Assembly: GCA_024362935.1 (NCBI GenBank) | Contig: JANCRA010000114.1 | Span: 248,001-312,000, forward strand | DNA length: 64,000 nucleotides | Reading direction: 5' to 3' | Origin: Setophaga petechia | Lineage: Eukaryota; Chordata; Aves; Passeriformes; Parulidae | Shown: piece after piece, positions 20,719 to 34,700 of the stretch | How the letters are laid out: each line of letters opens with the position of its first letter | Position numbering within the stretch: position 1 is the stretch's first letter | Notes under the pieces: model-generated | Databases searched by the model: none | What the model was told of the DNA's origin: nothing | What the model saw: only the letters and a program-made list of their open reading frames with translations | Translations under genes and position numbers: made by a program

Positions 20719-23700
20719 AGGTCCGTGCATGTGGTTACAGAAGTTGATTAGAGACATGTAAAAACATTTTCAGAAACAAAAACCCCTTAACACCTCATTA
20801 AGCAAACATGCAAAGAAAATACTTTCCTCTTTACTGGAATTTGATTTTAAACGTAATGCCAGAAGTCAGACTGTACAGACAATTAGGATGAAATGCTCAC
20901 CCCCTCTAAAACTACCAGCAGAATTGCTCCTAATTTTCTTTCAGGCAAAGATATATGGTAAGTAGCTTTCTTAGATAAACACAGGGGATATTCACACAAA
21001 AATTTGAGATTTCAAGTCTTAAAGGTGCTTTAAAGAAATTTAATTTTTCCTATAATATTCAAATTTTTTTCTTAGGGGCATGCTAATACTGCCTTCCAAT
21101 GTGCTGTTTCATCTCTGTAAACTTTATTATTTAAGAGTGTTAATCAGTTCTTATATGTTTCAATAAATCTTGTTCTTATTTCAATTAATAAAAGAATATA
21201 TGTAAATTAAATAAATCTGTGGTTCAAGCATAGCACTTATAATATCTCACAGGATGTTATACAACATCCTGCTTTTTTTACACAGAGAAAATATCACAGC
21301 TTCCTTTGAGATAGGGATGGGCATAGTAGATTCACAAAATTTAAAGCTCCTAATAAAAATTAGAATTAAACCAGGAACTACAGAATTCTTGAAGCATCCA
21401 CAGCCATGTCCAAATACTTTTCATATGATTTTCCTTACCAAAAAAACCTCCCAAAACCAGCTGGTATCAGTTCTGTTCTCATGCTTCTATTCTTCTGTAA
21501 CTATGCCGCTATCTGTAAATTCAACACTTTTTCTGGAAAAGGTAGATGGATTAGGCTAAATAAATTTTTTTTTTTTCTGAATGAAAACGCAATGATAAAT
21601 GTTTGAAAGTATGTGTCTTTCTGGACACAGTCATATCAGTGTTTTTGCGGTTTTATGTCAAAGTTACATTTCTAACAAACACTTTACTGGTGTTTTGAAT
21701 TACCTTTCAAATAATTCACAACTCAAAAAAATATTAGTTTATACGAAACCAGATTGTGTTCTAACTGTAAGACTGTATAACAAACAATATTTGCACCTTG
21801 TTAAACAAACATAAACAGTACTTGGGTCTGGGTAGCTTCTTTAAGCCACCCTGCAAGGATTATCTTCTTGCAGAAAGGGAATTGGCTTCACCACTGAGGA
21901 GGCCCAAACCAACAGCAAAATAATTTCTAAGTGTTGGAAAAGAAGAACCTTGCAAGCTGTGACATTTGGAAATAATCTGCAGGTTATAGACATACAAAGT
22001 CTTCAGGATAAGGTGATCACTGAGGGTATATGCCTTACCGTTTCTATGAATTTGGGATGAACATCATTAAATCTCCCTTGCAAAGTGGAAACACTGTTGC
22101 ACCCATGAGGATATGGGATTTACATATTCTTATCACTCAACCTACAATAATATACCCTAAACAGGCTGGTTAATTAGCTGGGGGGAAAACAATTTCCTCG
22201 TCTTCCTGTAATACTTAGAATCGTAGAATTATGATTTAGACAAATTGTCTGTAACAGATTTCTGCATGCTGGTTTGGTTTTTTTTTACCTGCACTAGGAG
22301 TCCCAGAAAAAATGCCTCTGGTAACTTTTGTAACTTACAAAGTCTCAGACGTGAAGCCACAGATTTAATTTAGATGTGCAAAAGATCTGAATTCTAGAAA
22401 AAAGGAGATTTTTCTTGAGATTTGCAATTAGTTTTTACTAAAAGATGAAGTTCTTTAAACTAAATTCAGCACCAGTAGAAGTTTCATTAATTTTACATTA
22501 TTTGGTGGTGCTAGGCTTGTCTATGATATAGCTTTTCCAAAATTAATTCCACATATCCATGAAACACAGGATGCTTATTAAAGCTAGGCTTGAATGATAG
22601 TCCTGGTCAGTACTGCTGAAACAGGACAAAGGTATAAAAGAAAAAATTGTGTAAAAGGGCTGTAAAATGTTCTTCAAATCAAATAATAGCACTACAATTG
22701 GTACAAAAGAAGGTGAAAATATCCTACAGGAAAAGCTGGGTGTCTTGTAGGTGAGAATTATACAAACGGAGTATCATAATTAAAAGGTCATATATTCAAT
22801 GACTGATATGAATTTCTGCAATAAAGTCGTGGCTAGCCAGCAGAAAATGTCAAAGAAACATTAAAAGATGACTGTAACTGATTTGTCTATGTGAGACTAT
22901 GACCTATTGCTGTGCAAAGGCTGTGGAAAAGGTAGATAGGGATATTTCCCCTCATTCTGCCTATGTAGCTGCTCTGACCCATAACACCAACTTAAAAAGT
23001 GGTGCAAGGAGCTTATTGAGAAAATCCTATGAAAGGTTGGTCATGACACTTAAAGAAAGAGTGAACTGTCAAGGAACTGCTTTTAAAAAGACCTAGAATG
23101 GTGCCCAGTGGCATCGAGAGAGAAAACTAAAAAGGCCCAGCTGGCTTATCTTGGTAAAATTAAGGCTGAGTAAGTGTATGAGCATTGTCTCTAATCAATA
23201 TACAAGGAACCAACTTTAGAAATGTTAAACAAAAAAAAGTATCGGCAACAGAAAACATGAACAAAAGAGGGCTGCAGGACAGACTCTGTGTAAGTTATAA
23301 TGTTTCCTCCCACAACTAAGATTTGTGATTTTTTCTGATATGTTCACACAAAAAATTCTAACTTGCAGTGCAATGACCTGGTTGTTCTATGGTAACATAC
23401 ATTTATGGATTTTCTAATCCATTCATGTATCTCACCAGGAATTGAAACAACTCTCAAAAGATCAGAGATAAGCAATTTTATCCTGTTACCTATTCCCTCT
23501 ATGTTTCAACTCAAAGATAGCAGATGACCCAGCTAAATATGGAAAATTTAAATACTGAGTAAACATCCTAATAAATTGCCTGCCAGCAACCATTTAAAAA
23601 TTATTGCACTTGGAAACACTGAAATCACCTATGTTGCCAAGAAAACAAAATTCATTCATAAATGATTTATCAAATCTTAATCTATTACGTCTATTATAGA

Positions 23701-24873
23701 TGTTAAATAATTTTTCTGAGTTTTACATATTCATATATTATACACACTTTTAGCTAATGGAATTCCATCATTTCAAAAAGATGGAAATTACTTAAACTCC
23801 ACATTAGAGTAGTATTAATGTAGAAAAAAAATAGGGCTTTTTAAAACCAGCAGTAAATGCATTCCTAAAGGAGCCAATGGGCGGAAAGCCTAGTATTTCT
23901 CATTTCTGTAGTAAACACTGTAATGAGGTCCCAGTTCAGGACAAATATTTATAGAACTGCCTTACACACTTGCTAATCCCCTCCCCCATAGTAGTCACAG
24001 CACAGCTCTTCATGTATAATGGATGGCTCTGCAAATGTGGATGAAATTCTTATGTCTGCGTGTGAGAGACAACAGCTTTCAGAACACTGTTAAATGATAG
24101 ACGAGACCTGAAATCATCATGAATAAAAAAAAAATTAGTAATGTATTCATTTGGTTTGAATATTTATTTTGATATCAGTTTATATCAGACAAAAATATTA
24201 CAACCCTCTTTCCCATAAAATGTCTTGAGTAGAGAATACACTCTTATGCCTTTCTTTACTTACAGAGTTCTTTGTGCAAAATAAGGTGTTTAATAGAAAA
24301 CAAAAAGCCTGTTTTTGTCCAAAAGCTTTTTAACTATTCTGGCTTGTACCTGAGTGACTGCTTTTATTTCTTTGCTGTCAATGCATTTTAATGTTTTTAA
24401 ATTGCCTTGTTCTTACTGACTTAGGCTGAAATTCTGCTGGCACCATCTGTGAAAGGTTGCCAAATAGTGGTTAATTTGCCACTGTTGATTTCCCAGTGGA
24501 AGAGACAGGTTTTCCCAAAGTAACTTTATGCATGTAAAAGCAAGAGGGCAGGAAAATCAGGAAAGTGGGCAATTCAACAGAGAGAACTAAGCGGAGTAAA
24601 GTGAAGAAATAGATAGATATTTTTGGTGTAGGTGCAATAATTTTCTGCCAGGAAAGCAGAGACACTTCTATTTCCTCAGTCTATTCCTATTATTTTTCCA
24701 AAGGATGAGAGCAATAACTGTCTCATATCTATGGCAGTACCTGTTATTTGCCATACATGGCCACAAAACAGCGGATTGTAATTGATTCTAAATCTTTATA
24801 ATAACTTTTTTAAAAAATTTGAGTTATTCTCCAATCTTCCTCTGCGATTTCATGCCAGAAAATTATTTCCTAG
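20719..24873. other. AT-rich, no gene seen
   Basis: About 4 kb of AT-rich sequence contains short A/T runs and no frame over 101 codons. It could be intergenic or a long intron. No exon, RNA gene or transposon could be supported. Confidence 0.5.
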
Positions 24874-26141
24874 TGTCATGGTTTGACACTGGCACAACGC
24901 CAGCGCTTCCATGAGAACATCTTCTTCTTGGTGTCTGCTGTGAGATGGTACTCGGAATAAGCAAAGCTTATTAGAGAAAAAACTTTATTAACTAAACTAA
25001 AAAACTAAACTACAAAGAAAGAAAAAAAGCCAAGGAAAATGAAAACTGCACAGAGACATCTCCCCTTCCTCCCCCCACCAAATTCTTAATACATTTACAT
25101 TTTCTAAAATTATCAACACTGGGTCTGGCACTACTCTTCAGATAGTCAAATCTTCAGTTCATCAAGAGTAGATGGAGCCTTTTCTTGTGCTATGGACTTC
25201 TTGTCACATGAAGCACTGCCCAGAGATCCTTTGCCATTGTGACATCTTCTTTCCATGCCCGGTGCTCTCACCACCGGCATGGGCAAGGCTGCTCGAGGGT
25301 GGTCTTTTTAAGGATGCCACGTCCCATTCCAAACAGAGCACAGTCTCATCTTTGGGACTTATGTATCTCCCATTTCTTTTACACTTCCTGGGGCCGAGGG
25401 GTCTCAACACTGAACTCTCTTGGCTCTGAACCATTGTCTCCCCCTGGATGCAGTCTCTGTATAATGAGGAAACAGTCCATGGCTATACAAAAAAAGAGTC
25501 TAGCAAAAATGCTACTCTATCTTCTCCATTCTTCCAACGTCTTTCACTTGCCAGACTCCATCACTGGCCCATTTCCTCTTTCATCTTCTACTCTTATCTC
25601 TCTTCTAGGAAGGGTTAATGTTCTGTAAGATTTTCATTGTCCAAAAAAGGGTTAAAAGCTCAGGCTCTGACCGCCCGGAGACTTTCACAGCAACCGAACC
25701 TCGCTGCCTTCCCCTTCTCCTCTTCAGCTGTGCTGCCTGCTGCTGGCACATGATATCAAGTTTCAAGGTAGCACAGTCTCAAGCACAGGCTGCACTCTCT
25801 CTCTCTCTGGGGGGGCTGTCTGATGGCTCCTGGGGTCTCTCTCTTGACCCTCTACTCTCAGGGGTTCAGGCCTACCTCTCCCAGGGCCGCAGGGCTTTCC
25901 CCTCTCCCCGCCCAGCTGGCAGCTGGGCCAGGGGAGAGATGCAACGCTTCCTGCCTGAACTTCAAAGAGAGCTCTGAGCCAGGGGAGAGCCCTGCTTTTA
26001 ACCCCTGTGTGGGTATTCTCAGAGGCGGATCCAATGCTCCAGTGGCCAAACCAGGTGCCAATATTAAAATCCAAATACCTATTGGTGACCACAGCATAAA
26101 CAGCATATCCCAGATGTCCCATTTCCAGTCAAACCACCACA
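24874..26141 (-). mobile_element. Solo LTR, ERVL-type, with 5-bp target duplication
   Basis: The ends are TGTCATGGTTTGACACTGG and CCAGTCAAACCACCACA, a long inverted terminal pair. The flanks are CCTAG on both sides (24869-24873 and 26142-26146). A minus-strand AATAAAG near 24980 sets the orientation. Length is 1,268 bp. Open frames inside it are incidental. The family is recognised as a common passerine LTR. Confidence 0.92.
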
Positions 26142-26146
26142 CCTAG

Positions 26147-26600
26147 ATCTTAGGGCTGTAAGGGGACAGAGATCTAGTTAGATCCCATTGGCCACAAGAT
26201 GTTAAATTTTGTCCATATAACCAGTAGGAAGCCTAAATATTTTAGACTAAGTTCCTAAAACTGAGCTGTGAATCAGAACCAGGGTATGCAACTTGAAGAT
26301 CTGCTTCCAGCAGGGAAGGATTAGGTAAGCTGCACACAACTGAACAGGAAAAGAAAATCATATCCCACGCTGAAGCAGAAACTGTTTAATGGTAACAAAA
26401 AGATATGGCAAGTAATAGAAATCCAAGTATGCATATAACTTTAGTTGAAGAAGTAAGAAAAGTCCTTTCTCCTACCTTATTTCATGACGACTCATATTCT
26501 GCAACATCAGAATATTCTCTGTAACCCCTGATGATGTATAGCTTCTTTCAGCCCCCACTGGTTCCTGTAAGTTTTTGTGCATTTAAGAATTCAAAGAGGG
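26147..26600. other. No gene seen
   Basis: This is unassigned AT-leaning sequence between two LTR pieces. No frame or repeat was recognised. Confidence 0.4.
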
Positions 26601-26700
26601 TGTGGTGGGTTGACCCAGCTATCAGCCAGACACCAACACAGCCACTCACAAAATCACAGCTGAGGATAGAGAAGACCTATGGAGGAAACCTGGTACAAAT
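26601..26700. mobile_element. LTR fragment
   Basis: TGTGGTGGGTTGACCCAGCT resembles the first bases of a frequent avian ERV LTR, and similarity fades within about 100 bp. No right end or duplication was found. Confidence 0.4.
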
Positions 26701-26867
26701 GCTCTGCTCAAGCAGAGCCACCTATAGCCTGTTTCCCAAGATGGCTATTAAATATGTCTAAGAAGGGAGATACTAGAACTTATCTGGGTAAACTGTGCAA
26801 GTGCTCAGTCACCCTCACAAATAAAAAGTGTTAACTGACTTTTAGAGAGAACCTCCTTTAGGAGGTT

Positions 26868-27155
26868 TTAGTTCATGTCCGTTGCAGCTTGCCCACAGTG
26901 CTTGGGCACTGCTGAAAAGAGCCTGGCTCATCTTTACACATTTCCTTCAGGTATTTACATACATTGATAAGATTCCACACTGAACCTTGTCTTCTCCAGG
27001 CTGAATAGCCCCTAATCTCTCAGCTTTTCTTTATAGGAGAGATGCTCCAATCTCTCAGCCGTCTCAGGGGCCACTTTTGCTGGACTGTCTACAGTATCAC
27101 CAGGTCTCTGAGCACTGGGTAGCCCAAAATTGACTGAGATCACACTCACTTCCAT
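26868..27155 (-). mobile_element. CR1 LINE fragment
   Basis: The plus strand is the complement of the CR1 3' region: AAAAGAGCCTGGCTCATCTT, CTTCTCCAGGCTGAATAGCC and GGAGATGCTCCAATCTC appear in the order expected. It lacks reading-frame integrity and the CR1 3' tail. Confidence 0.8.
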
Positions 27156-27412
27156 TTGCTCTGGAATGGGGAAAAAAGAGAAAGAAGGCAAGAAATCTCG
27201 TTGATCAAGATAAAGTGAAGCAAAGGATGTACACCTGAGCAAAGAATGAAAAAAGGCACTTTTCTCTACTTCTTATAAACACAGTGGTCCAGCCACATCT
27301 GGGAAAGAAAGAGCTCAGTATTCACAGTGGTTACCTGGAAAGAAACTGTAACCAAACATGTACCCCCCATCCTGTCCTTTCCTTGAGCTTTTATTGTGAG
27401 GAATGACATCAT
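27156..27412. other. No gene seen
   Basis: This is short unassigned sequence between the CR1 fragment and the GGGAT array. Confidence 0.4.
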
Positions 27413-27482
27413 ATGGGATGAGATGGGATGGGATGGGATGGGATGGGATGGGATGGGATGGGATGGGATGGGATGGGATGGG
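27413..27482 (+). repeat. (GGGAT)n microsatellite
   Basis: About twelve nearly perfect GGGAT units. The complementary motif forms arrays in intron 1 of both MROH copies. Confidence 0.95.
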
Positions 27483-30400
27483 AGAATGTAAGATAGCCCT
27501 TCGGTCACTTTGGGTCCTGGTTTTGTCTCTTCTAGCCTTTCCCACTCCCAGCCTACTCATGTGGAGTGCAGTGTGGGAGAAAGAGAAGACCTTGATGCTG
27601 CACGAGCACAGTTCAGTAACAGCCAAAGCTCTTAACTGGTGTATTTTCAGCACTGGTAGAGGCACAAAGCCAAAATACAGCAGCATATGGGCTCCTCTGA
27701 AGGACATTAATGCTATCCAACCAAATCCAGGATCAGTTGTAAATGGAGAGATTTTTTACTTGATCATTCTTGAAACAAAAGCATGGAATAAGGGAAGATG
27801 AATAAGAGAAGGGGGAGATAGAACATGTTTATTACATAAATGAGTGCATTTTTCCTTAAAATAAATCTGAATTCTGTGGGATTGAGAACATTCTGGAATC
27901 AGACCTGATTGCAGCATGCTAAAAGACACAAACATCTACAAAGGTTCCAAAGGTTCTAGTAAATCCTGTGAATACTTACCAAAAAAATTCTTCCTCTGAA
28001 GTCCTGTTTTTCGTTCTGACCTTCACTTACCTATCTGATTTCAAAATCAAATAAGCTTATTAAAGTGTTTGACTACACAAGACTATTCTCCTGGTATTTA
28101 TGCTTGATTAGATATGACTGGGTAAGCTCACAAATAAAAATCTAGGTTCCTGTTTACCTATTGCTGCTGGGAGCCTAAAAGTTCCTGACACAAACACAGT
28201 CTCTAGAATTAGACATTTCAGTAGCAATCATAGGGAAATTTTGCAAACTGACCAGCAAGTTTTTTCCTTTTCACCCAAATTCTGATGACTAAGGACAAGG
28301 CCATCTAAGTCTCACGAAGAAACAGATGCAGACTGAATCATCAACCCCATACTGATGCCACTGCATTTCCTTTTGCTTTTTTATTTCCTCCATTTTTATT
28401 CTTCTAAAGTCCTTTCTTCTAAGCTCAAAGTGTTTCTTTTACAGAGCATTGTGACATGGCACTCCTAGGAAGTGCACTTGTGATTCTTACCTAAAAAGTG
28501 CATTTCTGATTGCACTTTACAATGAATAGCTGCTTTAATATCACAATTTATAAAAGAACGATTCAGCAGCACACATTAAGACAGGTCTTTAAACTAAACG
28601 GAATCAATGTGTGATTCAGAAATTTAGAACCAATTACAGCCTCTCTATATTAAAATCTGGTACTTGGTTATTAAATGAAATATTTTAGTCTGACAGAATT
28701 GATGGAATAATCTGTTATGAGCTGTGTATCATCTCATTTGTGACAGACTTATTTTCCACACCAGAAAAGTCTTGGCTTGCAGATGATAGAATTCTTAATT
28801 CAGGAAACATGAATGGAGAAGTGTCAAATATAAATTTCTCTTTTATGATTAATGAAAGAAAATTAGGTTGAATAAAATTAACTATCAGTTTTAAGGACAA
28901 AAATATGAGCCTATTACAAATATCAAAGCTTGCATTTTGTGAAACAGGTTTCAGTGCTATGCATGAAACTGTGAAAAAATTAGTGATCCTATAACTGAAG
29001 GCTCTGCCATGAGTAGAGCAGACAAAGAGCCCAAAATATATATTTATTTAAATTCCTATATTTTAATAACTGTATTTTCAAAAGTTATTTATATGTATTT
29101 TGCATTCGTTTATGTTTAAGTGCAAAATACTTTATTTTTCCATGCCTTTAGTTGGTACCTATTGTACCAACTTCATAGCTACAACAATGATCACTTTGGG
29201 GACTGTCATAGATCCAAAACTACTAAATCAGGGAAACTAAAATAACATTATTAAAACACATGTAATTGACATTTGTACATTTCCTTTTTTTCTCTCATTT
29301 ATACATTTTGTAGGTATGTTTAATTTGGAATGTCTAAATCTTTTGAAAACCACTTAAATTCAAATAATTTTCCACATTTTGCTTTCCTTTTTCTGGTTCT
29401 TATAAAGAATGAAGTTAAACTTTTATCTCTAAAATTAGCCTTGAACTAAAAATATTTCTTACAGCTAGTGGCAAATTGTAAAAGTCAGAACTTCATTAGA
29501 TGAAAAGTACCAGTACCAATAGGGAAACAATTGTGCAGTCAGTAATTCATAAGGTTGTTGTCAATTATTTATGAGGTAATGTAAGAATAACAGTGGAGAG
29601 AGACAGAAATTAAAGCAAGATATCAGATTTCTCAAATGAAGAGAAAATTTTTCAGTTTCTGCTCAGTGTAGCACTGTTCTTTAGCTAAAAACTGTTAAAG
29701 AAACTTCCTCACAAGAAATAACTTCCACTGTTAAAAGCTCTCTCTGATGCTGGAGATTTGGATGAAGTAAATGCTCCTCTGACTCAGTACAAAGACAAAA
29801 GACACTTGAGTCAAACCTTTCCCTTTAATAATTCAAAGGTGTTCTTTTTTATTTAGAAACAGCTCTTTTCTTTTTTAAAATCCATCTTACAGGTAAAGTT
29901 AAAGCTGTTTCTCCAAATACTTCAGCTTTCTATGGAAGGTTATTAAACTCTTTTCCTGTTACTATTGTGAAATACTCATGAACAACCATTGCTACATGTA
30001 GAATGAAACTCTATGTGTTTCCCAGATAGATTAAGTTATTTAAGAGGAATTCAAAATGGTACTTATTGAGACTATTACAGGTGGATATGATTTATTCTGT
30101 TTTGATTGTAGTCTGCATCAATTCCTTCATGTAGGTCAATAAATACCTCACTCTGACACAGTGTGAGGGAGAATAATGAAAACACATGCAGGACCATGAG
30201 ATCATTGCTCATCAAATGAAATTTGCCTGCTTATGGAATGAAAATAAACATGTAAAATTGGGTATCTATCTTTTTGTTTAGATCAATCAAGCTCTCAAAC
30301 AACCAAATTCATATTTAATTGGAAATAATATGGATAGATAGTTGATGATAGTAATTACATACTTCCATAAGCTTACAGTTGCACTCAAGTTGGATATGAC

Positions 30401-30734
30401 ATGCAATTGATATTTTATGAATATATTTTGCCACCTCTGTGAGAAATTTGAAGGTTTGGTTCATTGTCAAACACTGGTCTTTACATGGTGGCCTCTGTGT
30501 TTGTAGAGTTGCAACCATTACACAACTCTGATCTTGATAGACCAGTTTAAGTATCAAAATACCAATCTGTAAATTCTGAATGTGGTAGGCATTCCTTTTT
30601 TCCTCTTTATATTTTCTGGCCTTCATTTATTACCTTTCTTTTAAATTTTGTAGTAATAATACTATGTAGAAAGATTTCCTTCGAGGCTCCCAAATTGCAA
30701 GCATCTATCTTACAACTGAAGATCATCCCAGCTG
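27483..30734. other. AT-rich, no gene seen
   Basis: This is long AT-rich sequence with only short frames. No exon, RNA gene or transposon could be supported. Confidence 0.5.
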
Positions 30735-31709
30735 TTGCTCTGGACACCTTGATAAATGTCCCTCCGGGCTCTGTATTGGCACCAGTGATATTTAAAGTCT
30801 TCATTAACAACATAGAGGGATTGAGTGCATCCTCAAAAAATGTGCTGGTGACACCAAGCTGAGTGGTGCAGATAACACTCCTGAAGGACGAGATGCCATC
30901 CAAAGGGACCTGGGCAGGCTCGAGAAGTGGACCTTCGGGAACTTCACATGGTTTAACAAAACCAAGCACAGGTTCCTGCACCTGAGCTGGGACAACCCCT
31001 GGTATCAGCCAGTCTGGGGGATGAACAGATCCAGAGCAGCCCTGCCAGGGAGGATTTGGTGGTGCTGGTGGGTGAGAGGCTGGACATGGCCCAGCCGTGG
31101 GCACTCCCAGCCCAGAGAGCCAAAGGTGTCCTGGGCTGCATCCAGAGCCCCGTGGGCAGCAGGGCAGGGAGGGGATTCTGCCCCTCTGCTCTGCTCTGGT
31201 GAGAGCCCACCTGCAGGGCTGCAGCCAGCTCTGGGGGCCAGCACAGGAAGGACATGGAGCTGTTAGAGGAGGGCCACCAAGCTGATCAGAGGGATGGAGC
31301 ACCTCTCCTAGGAGGAAAGGCTGAGACACCTGGGATTGCTCAGCCTGCAAAAGAAAAGGCTTCAAGTTGACCTAATTGTGACATTTCAGTACCTGAAAGG
31401 GGGCTTACAGAAAAGATGGGGTGAGACAATTCACAAGAGCATGTAGTGACAGGACAAGAGGAATGGTGTCAGACTGAAAGAGGGTAGGTTTAGTTTAGAT
31501 TTTTCACCTGTGAGAGTGGTGAGGCACTGAAATGTGTTGCCCAGAGAAGTTGTGGAAGCCCCATCCATGGAAGAGTTCAAGGTGAGGTTGGATGGGGCTC
31601 TGAGTAACCTGCTGTAGTTCAAAGTGTTCCTGCCCATGGCAGGGGGATTAGAACTAGATGATCTTCACTGCTCCCTTTCAACCCAAACCATGCTATGGTT
31701 TTATGATTT
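30735..31709 (+). mobile_element. CR1 LINE 3' fragment
   Basis: It holds the end of CR1 ORF2 and the 3' UTR in sense orientation. Landmarks in order are GTGCTGGTGACACCAAGCTG, AGGAAAGGCTGAGA near 31312, GTGAGAGTGGTGAGGCACTG, TTGCCCAGAGAAG, AACTAGATGATCTT and a decayed octamer tail (GCTATGGTTTTATGATT). The 5' end is truncated as usual and may lie up to 70 bp further left. Stops break the coding part, and the 252-codon minus-strand frame over it is incidental. Confidence 0.9.
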
Positions 31710-34700
31710 GGCAGTCACATGACATTTAAAAAGATGTGTCACTGTGAAATGAAGTTTCTCTTTGTTGCTTTTCCTGTAGTAGTTCATGTTACAAAAGCAA
31801 GAAATTAAGAATTATAAACCTGAAAGTGCTCAAAAATGGAGGAGAACTATGAAGTTCAATGTCTGTACTGCCGCTGAGGCATAGAGATTTCCTTTTAAAA
31901 ATTCTAAGTTGTACATATATGAGAAATAAATTCTCTGCATTCGTTTGTGGGGTATGGAAAGAGGTGTTTGAGAATCCAGAGTCAACTATCTATATTGTTG
32001 CTCCTCACATGAGGGTTTTTTCATGCTTGAGCTCCTGTTTTAATTTGGGTTTAGGAAAAGGTACCAAATTAATTAAGCAGCAGCATAATACATCCCTTGA
32101 AGACGGTGGATAGGTTGAATACTTCCATAGCAGTCGTTTCTAGGACAGCAATTGCTGCTAATGAACTTTGAGCTAAAGAAACCTGAAAAATACCATGGCA
32201 AAGTAATTTCTTTCCACTAGGGAATTATTTACACCTCCTGTCTGCTTTGTGACCATTGCCAAAGTAAAAAAAAAAAAAAGTAAAGGAGAATATAGATACT
32301 GAAATTTCTTATATGTTTTTCTTACAAGTTCTTTTACTGGAATATAAGTAGCTATTCCAGGATATACTGTTACATATCCAGGATTCCTGCCCACTTCTTA
32401 GAGTAGTTAATAGGAAAAAGGGAGAGTTGTATTTATAATTTTCTCAGATCTTTACAAGAGCTTTTGAACTTTTAGAACTCAAATATTAGAGACCATCTTC
32501 TGCAAAAGAATAAAATTTCAAAATCTACCAGCAGATTACTAATAGCAACATACTAATTAGACATATAAGAATGAAATATCTTTATATTAGGCCAGATTAA
32601 CTGTGAGCATTGAGAGGCCACCAGGTGAAACAGTCTCTGACAAAATCTTTTGTATTTTTTTGAAGTGATTCTTCTATATTTTAAAATTAATCTGATGGAA
32701 ATTAAGGAGAGTCAGGTTAAACATGTAAGTGAGCAGTTTCTCTATCTTTGTAGTAAGGATATCATTGGGTCTTCTACAAATTCACCAGAACTTTTCTGCC
32801 CTTAGAATATTTTTTAGGTAGCTTATTCTCTAGAATTCAGCTGATTTCAGTTATCACATTCAAGGTCATGCTTTCTTGCTAGTTTTCACCAAAGCAATTT
32901 TCACATTACATATTTAATTTACTTTGAAGCCTGGCTGGGCTAATACAATGTTTGGTATTAATGGTTAGAGGCTCCATCTCCCATTGATCTTATGAATTAA
33001 TAATTTCAAGTCTTCTGCTCACACTTTAATTCACATAGAAAGGTAAGAATGCTTTTTGAACCACAAGTAAGTGTACTGCTGCTTGCCTTTTTAATTGGAT
33101 TGTATTCAGAGCTGGTGCACCACCACAGAATATCCCTAGGAACAATGATAAGCTTTTTCCCCTCATTACTCCAAAAAGATGTACATGTTCATTTCTGAAA
33201 GGTTGTACTATATAAACCATAAAGTTTCAAATCATCTGACAGTCAATCTAACAACTACCATAGCAGGACCATGTGCCAGTTCTCAGGAATACCAATATTT
33301 ACTGTTCAAAAATCACTCTTAGTGTGTAGAGAATGAGCAGCAGCATAAAAGCTTTCAATTGCTGTCCACTGATTTTTCCACTCCATTTTTCTTCCAGAGA
33401 CAGTGACTTAGCAATAATGAGTGAAGAGAATAGATATTATGGCAGGCAAAGCTGATAACTTACAGCTTGGAGTTTTACTATGGAAATACAAGCAAATAAA
33501 ACATTTCTTTTATTTTTCTCCCCTTTTTGAATAACACAGGAAGTGATTCGGCTGTTCCTGAACCAGCTCCCAGAAACTGTCAGGTCCAGTGCTCCATCTC
33601 CTCTGCCGGGAGTTGCCATGGCAACATCTTCAGCTGAACGAAAAGGAATTACAGATAGATATTTATTTATTTTTCCCCCTGGCTCCCCCCTTCCTCTCCT
33701 CTCTGTGCCAGTTCAGAAAAAGTGTTCCTCTCTAATCTTTGGGGCACTGAGAATTGGCATTGAGACACCCAGCTACATTTGCTCTGTTTGTTGCACTTGA
33801 AAAATCTGTCCTAGTTCCTCTCTGTCTCTTGGGTGTCTGATTTATGACATCAAACCAGAAAAAAAAAGGCAAGAGACTTTCAAGAGTGGAAGCTCTTGTT
33901 GGGGGGAAGACGCTAGCCCAGAGCTGTCTTCAGTTCTGGTGCTTGAAAAACAGCATATTCAATTGCCTATTTCTTCTTTGACTGCAATTTTCCAAGGAGT
34001 GTGGCTATAATCCTTAGAGATAAGACATCACACATGAACAGTGGCATCTAGAACCATGACTGCAGAATATTTGCAGATGCTTGGATTTGTGTCAGTGAAT
34101 TGCACTCTGATGAGATTGGTGGTTGCTTTGGCCACATTTGGCAGCTGATAAAGGCTTATAACCACAGCAATTATCTGTGAGAAAATAAGCTAGACCTAGG
34201 TGAATTTAAAAAAAAAATGCAGAAATATTATCAAACTGTCACTCAAGAATTAACTAACTTTTCTTTTTTTTGCAGCATGCAGGCCTACTGGAAAGAAAAG
34301 CACAATGGCAGGCATGTAACACCCAACTCTTGCTCAGGCTGTAATTTCAGTGAGAGCATAAATGCCGGGTGCTCTTGCACAAAAATGGAACCAGTTGCTC
34401 ATAGTTGCCCTGTTGCCAGTTGGGGTGAAATTCAGGAGCAGCCTCTGCAAACACACTCAGCTTTGAAGAGATCACATATCCAGGAAGAACACAAGCATGG
34501 CCCAGACCATGGAAAGGACCAAAGCTATCTGTGACCACGGTGTGAGAACAGAAAATTATCCTCTTTCTTTCATTTTGGCTCAGGGACTTTTCAGTCCTGC
34601 AGTGGACTTAAGATTTCTCCTCTGCTCTGCTCCTGGGCCGGGGTTTACTTCAAAGTGGTATTTGAAGATGTGAGGACAGATTGCCAAGACTTAGATGTGG

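Noticed and set aside
25239..26146. Several frames of 90-129 codons
   Set aside because: All lie inside the solo LTR at 24874-26141.
27315..27707. Frames with repeated IPSHPIPSH or WDGMG peptides, also at 38542-39252 and 46458-46866
   Set aside because: They are translations of the GGGAT/CATCC satellite.
30607..31365. 252-codon minus frame
   Set aside because: It is antisense to a CR1 fragment.
34217..34534. 105-codon frame after a pyrimidine tract and CAG
   Set aside because: One acceptor-like site alone is weak; there is no partner exon, donor or recognisable protein family.
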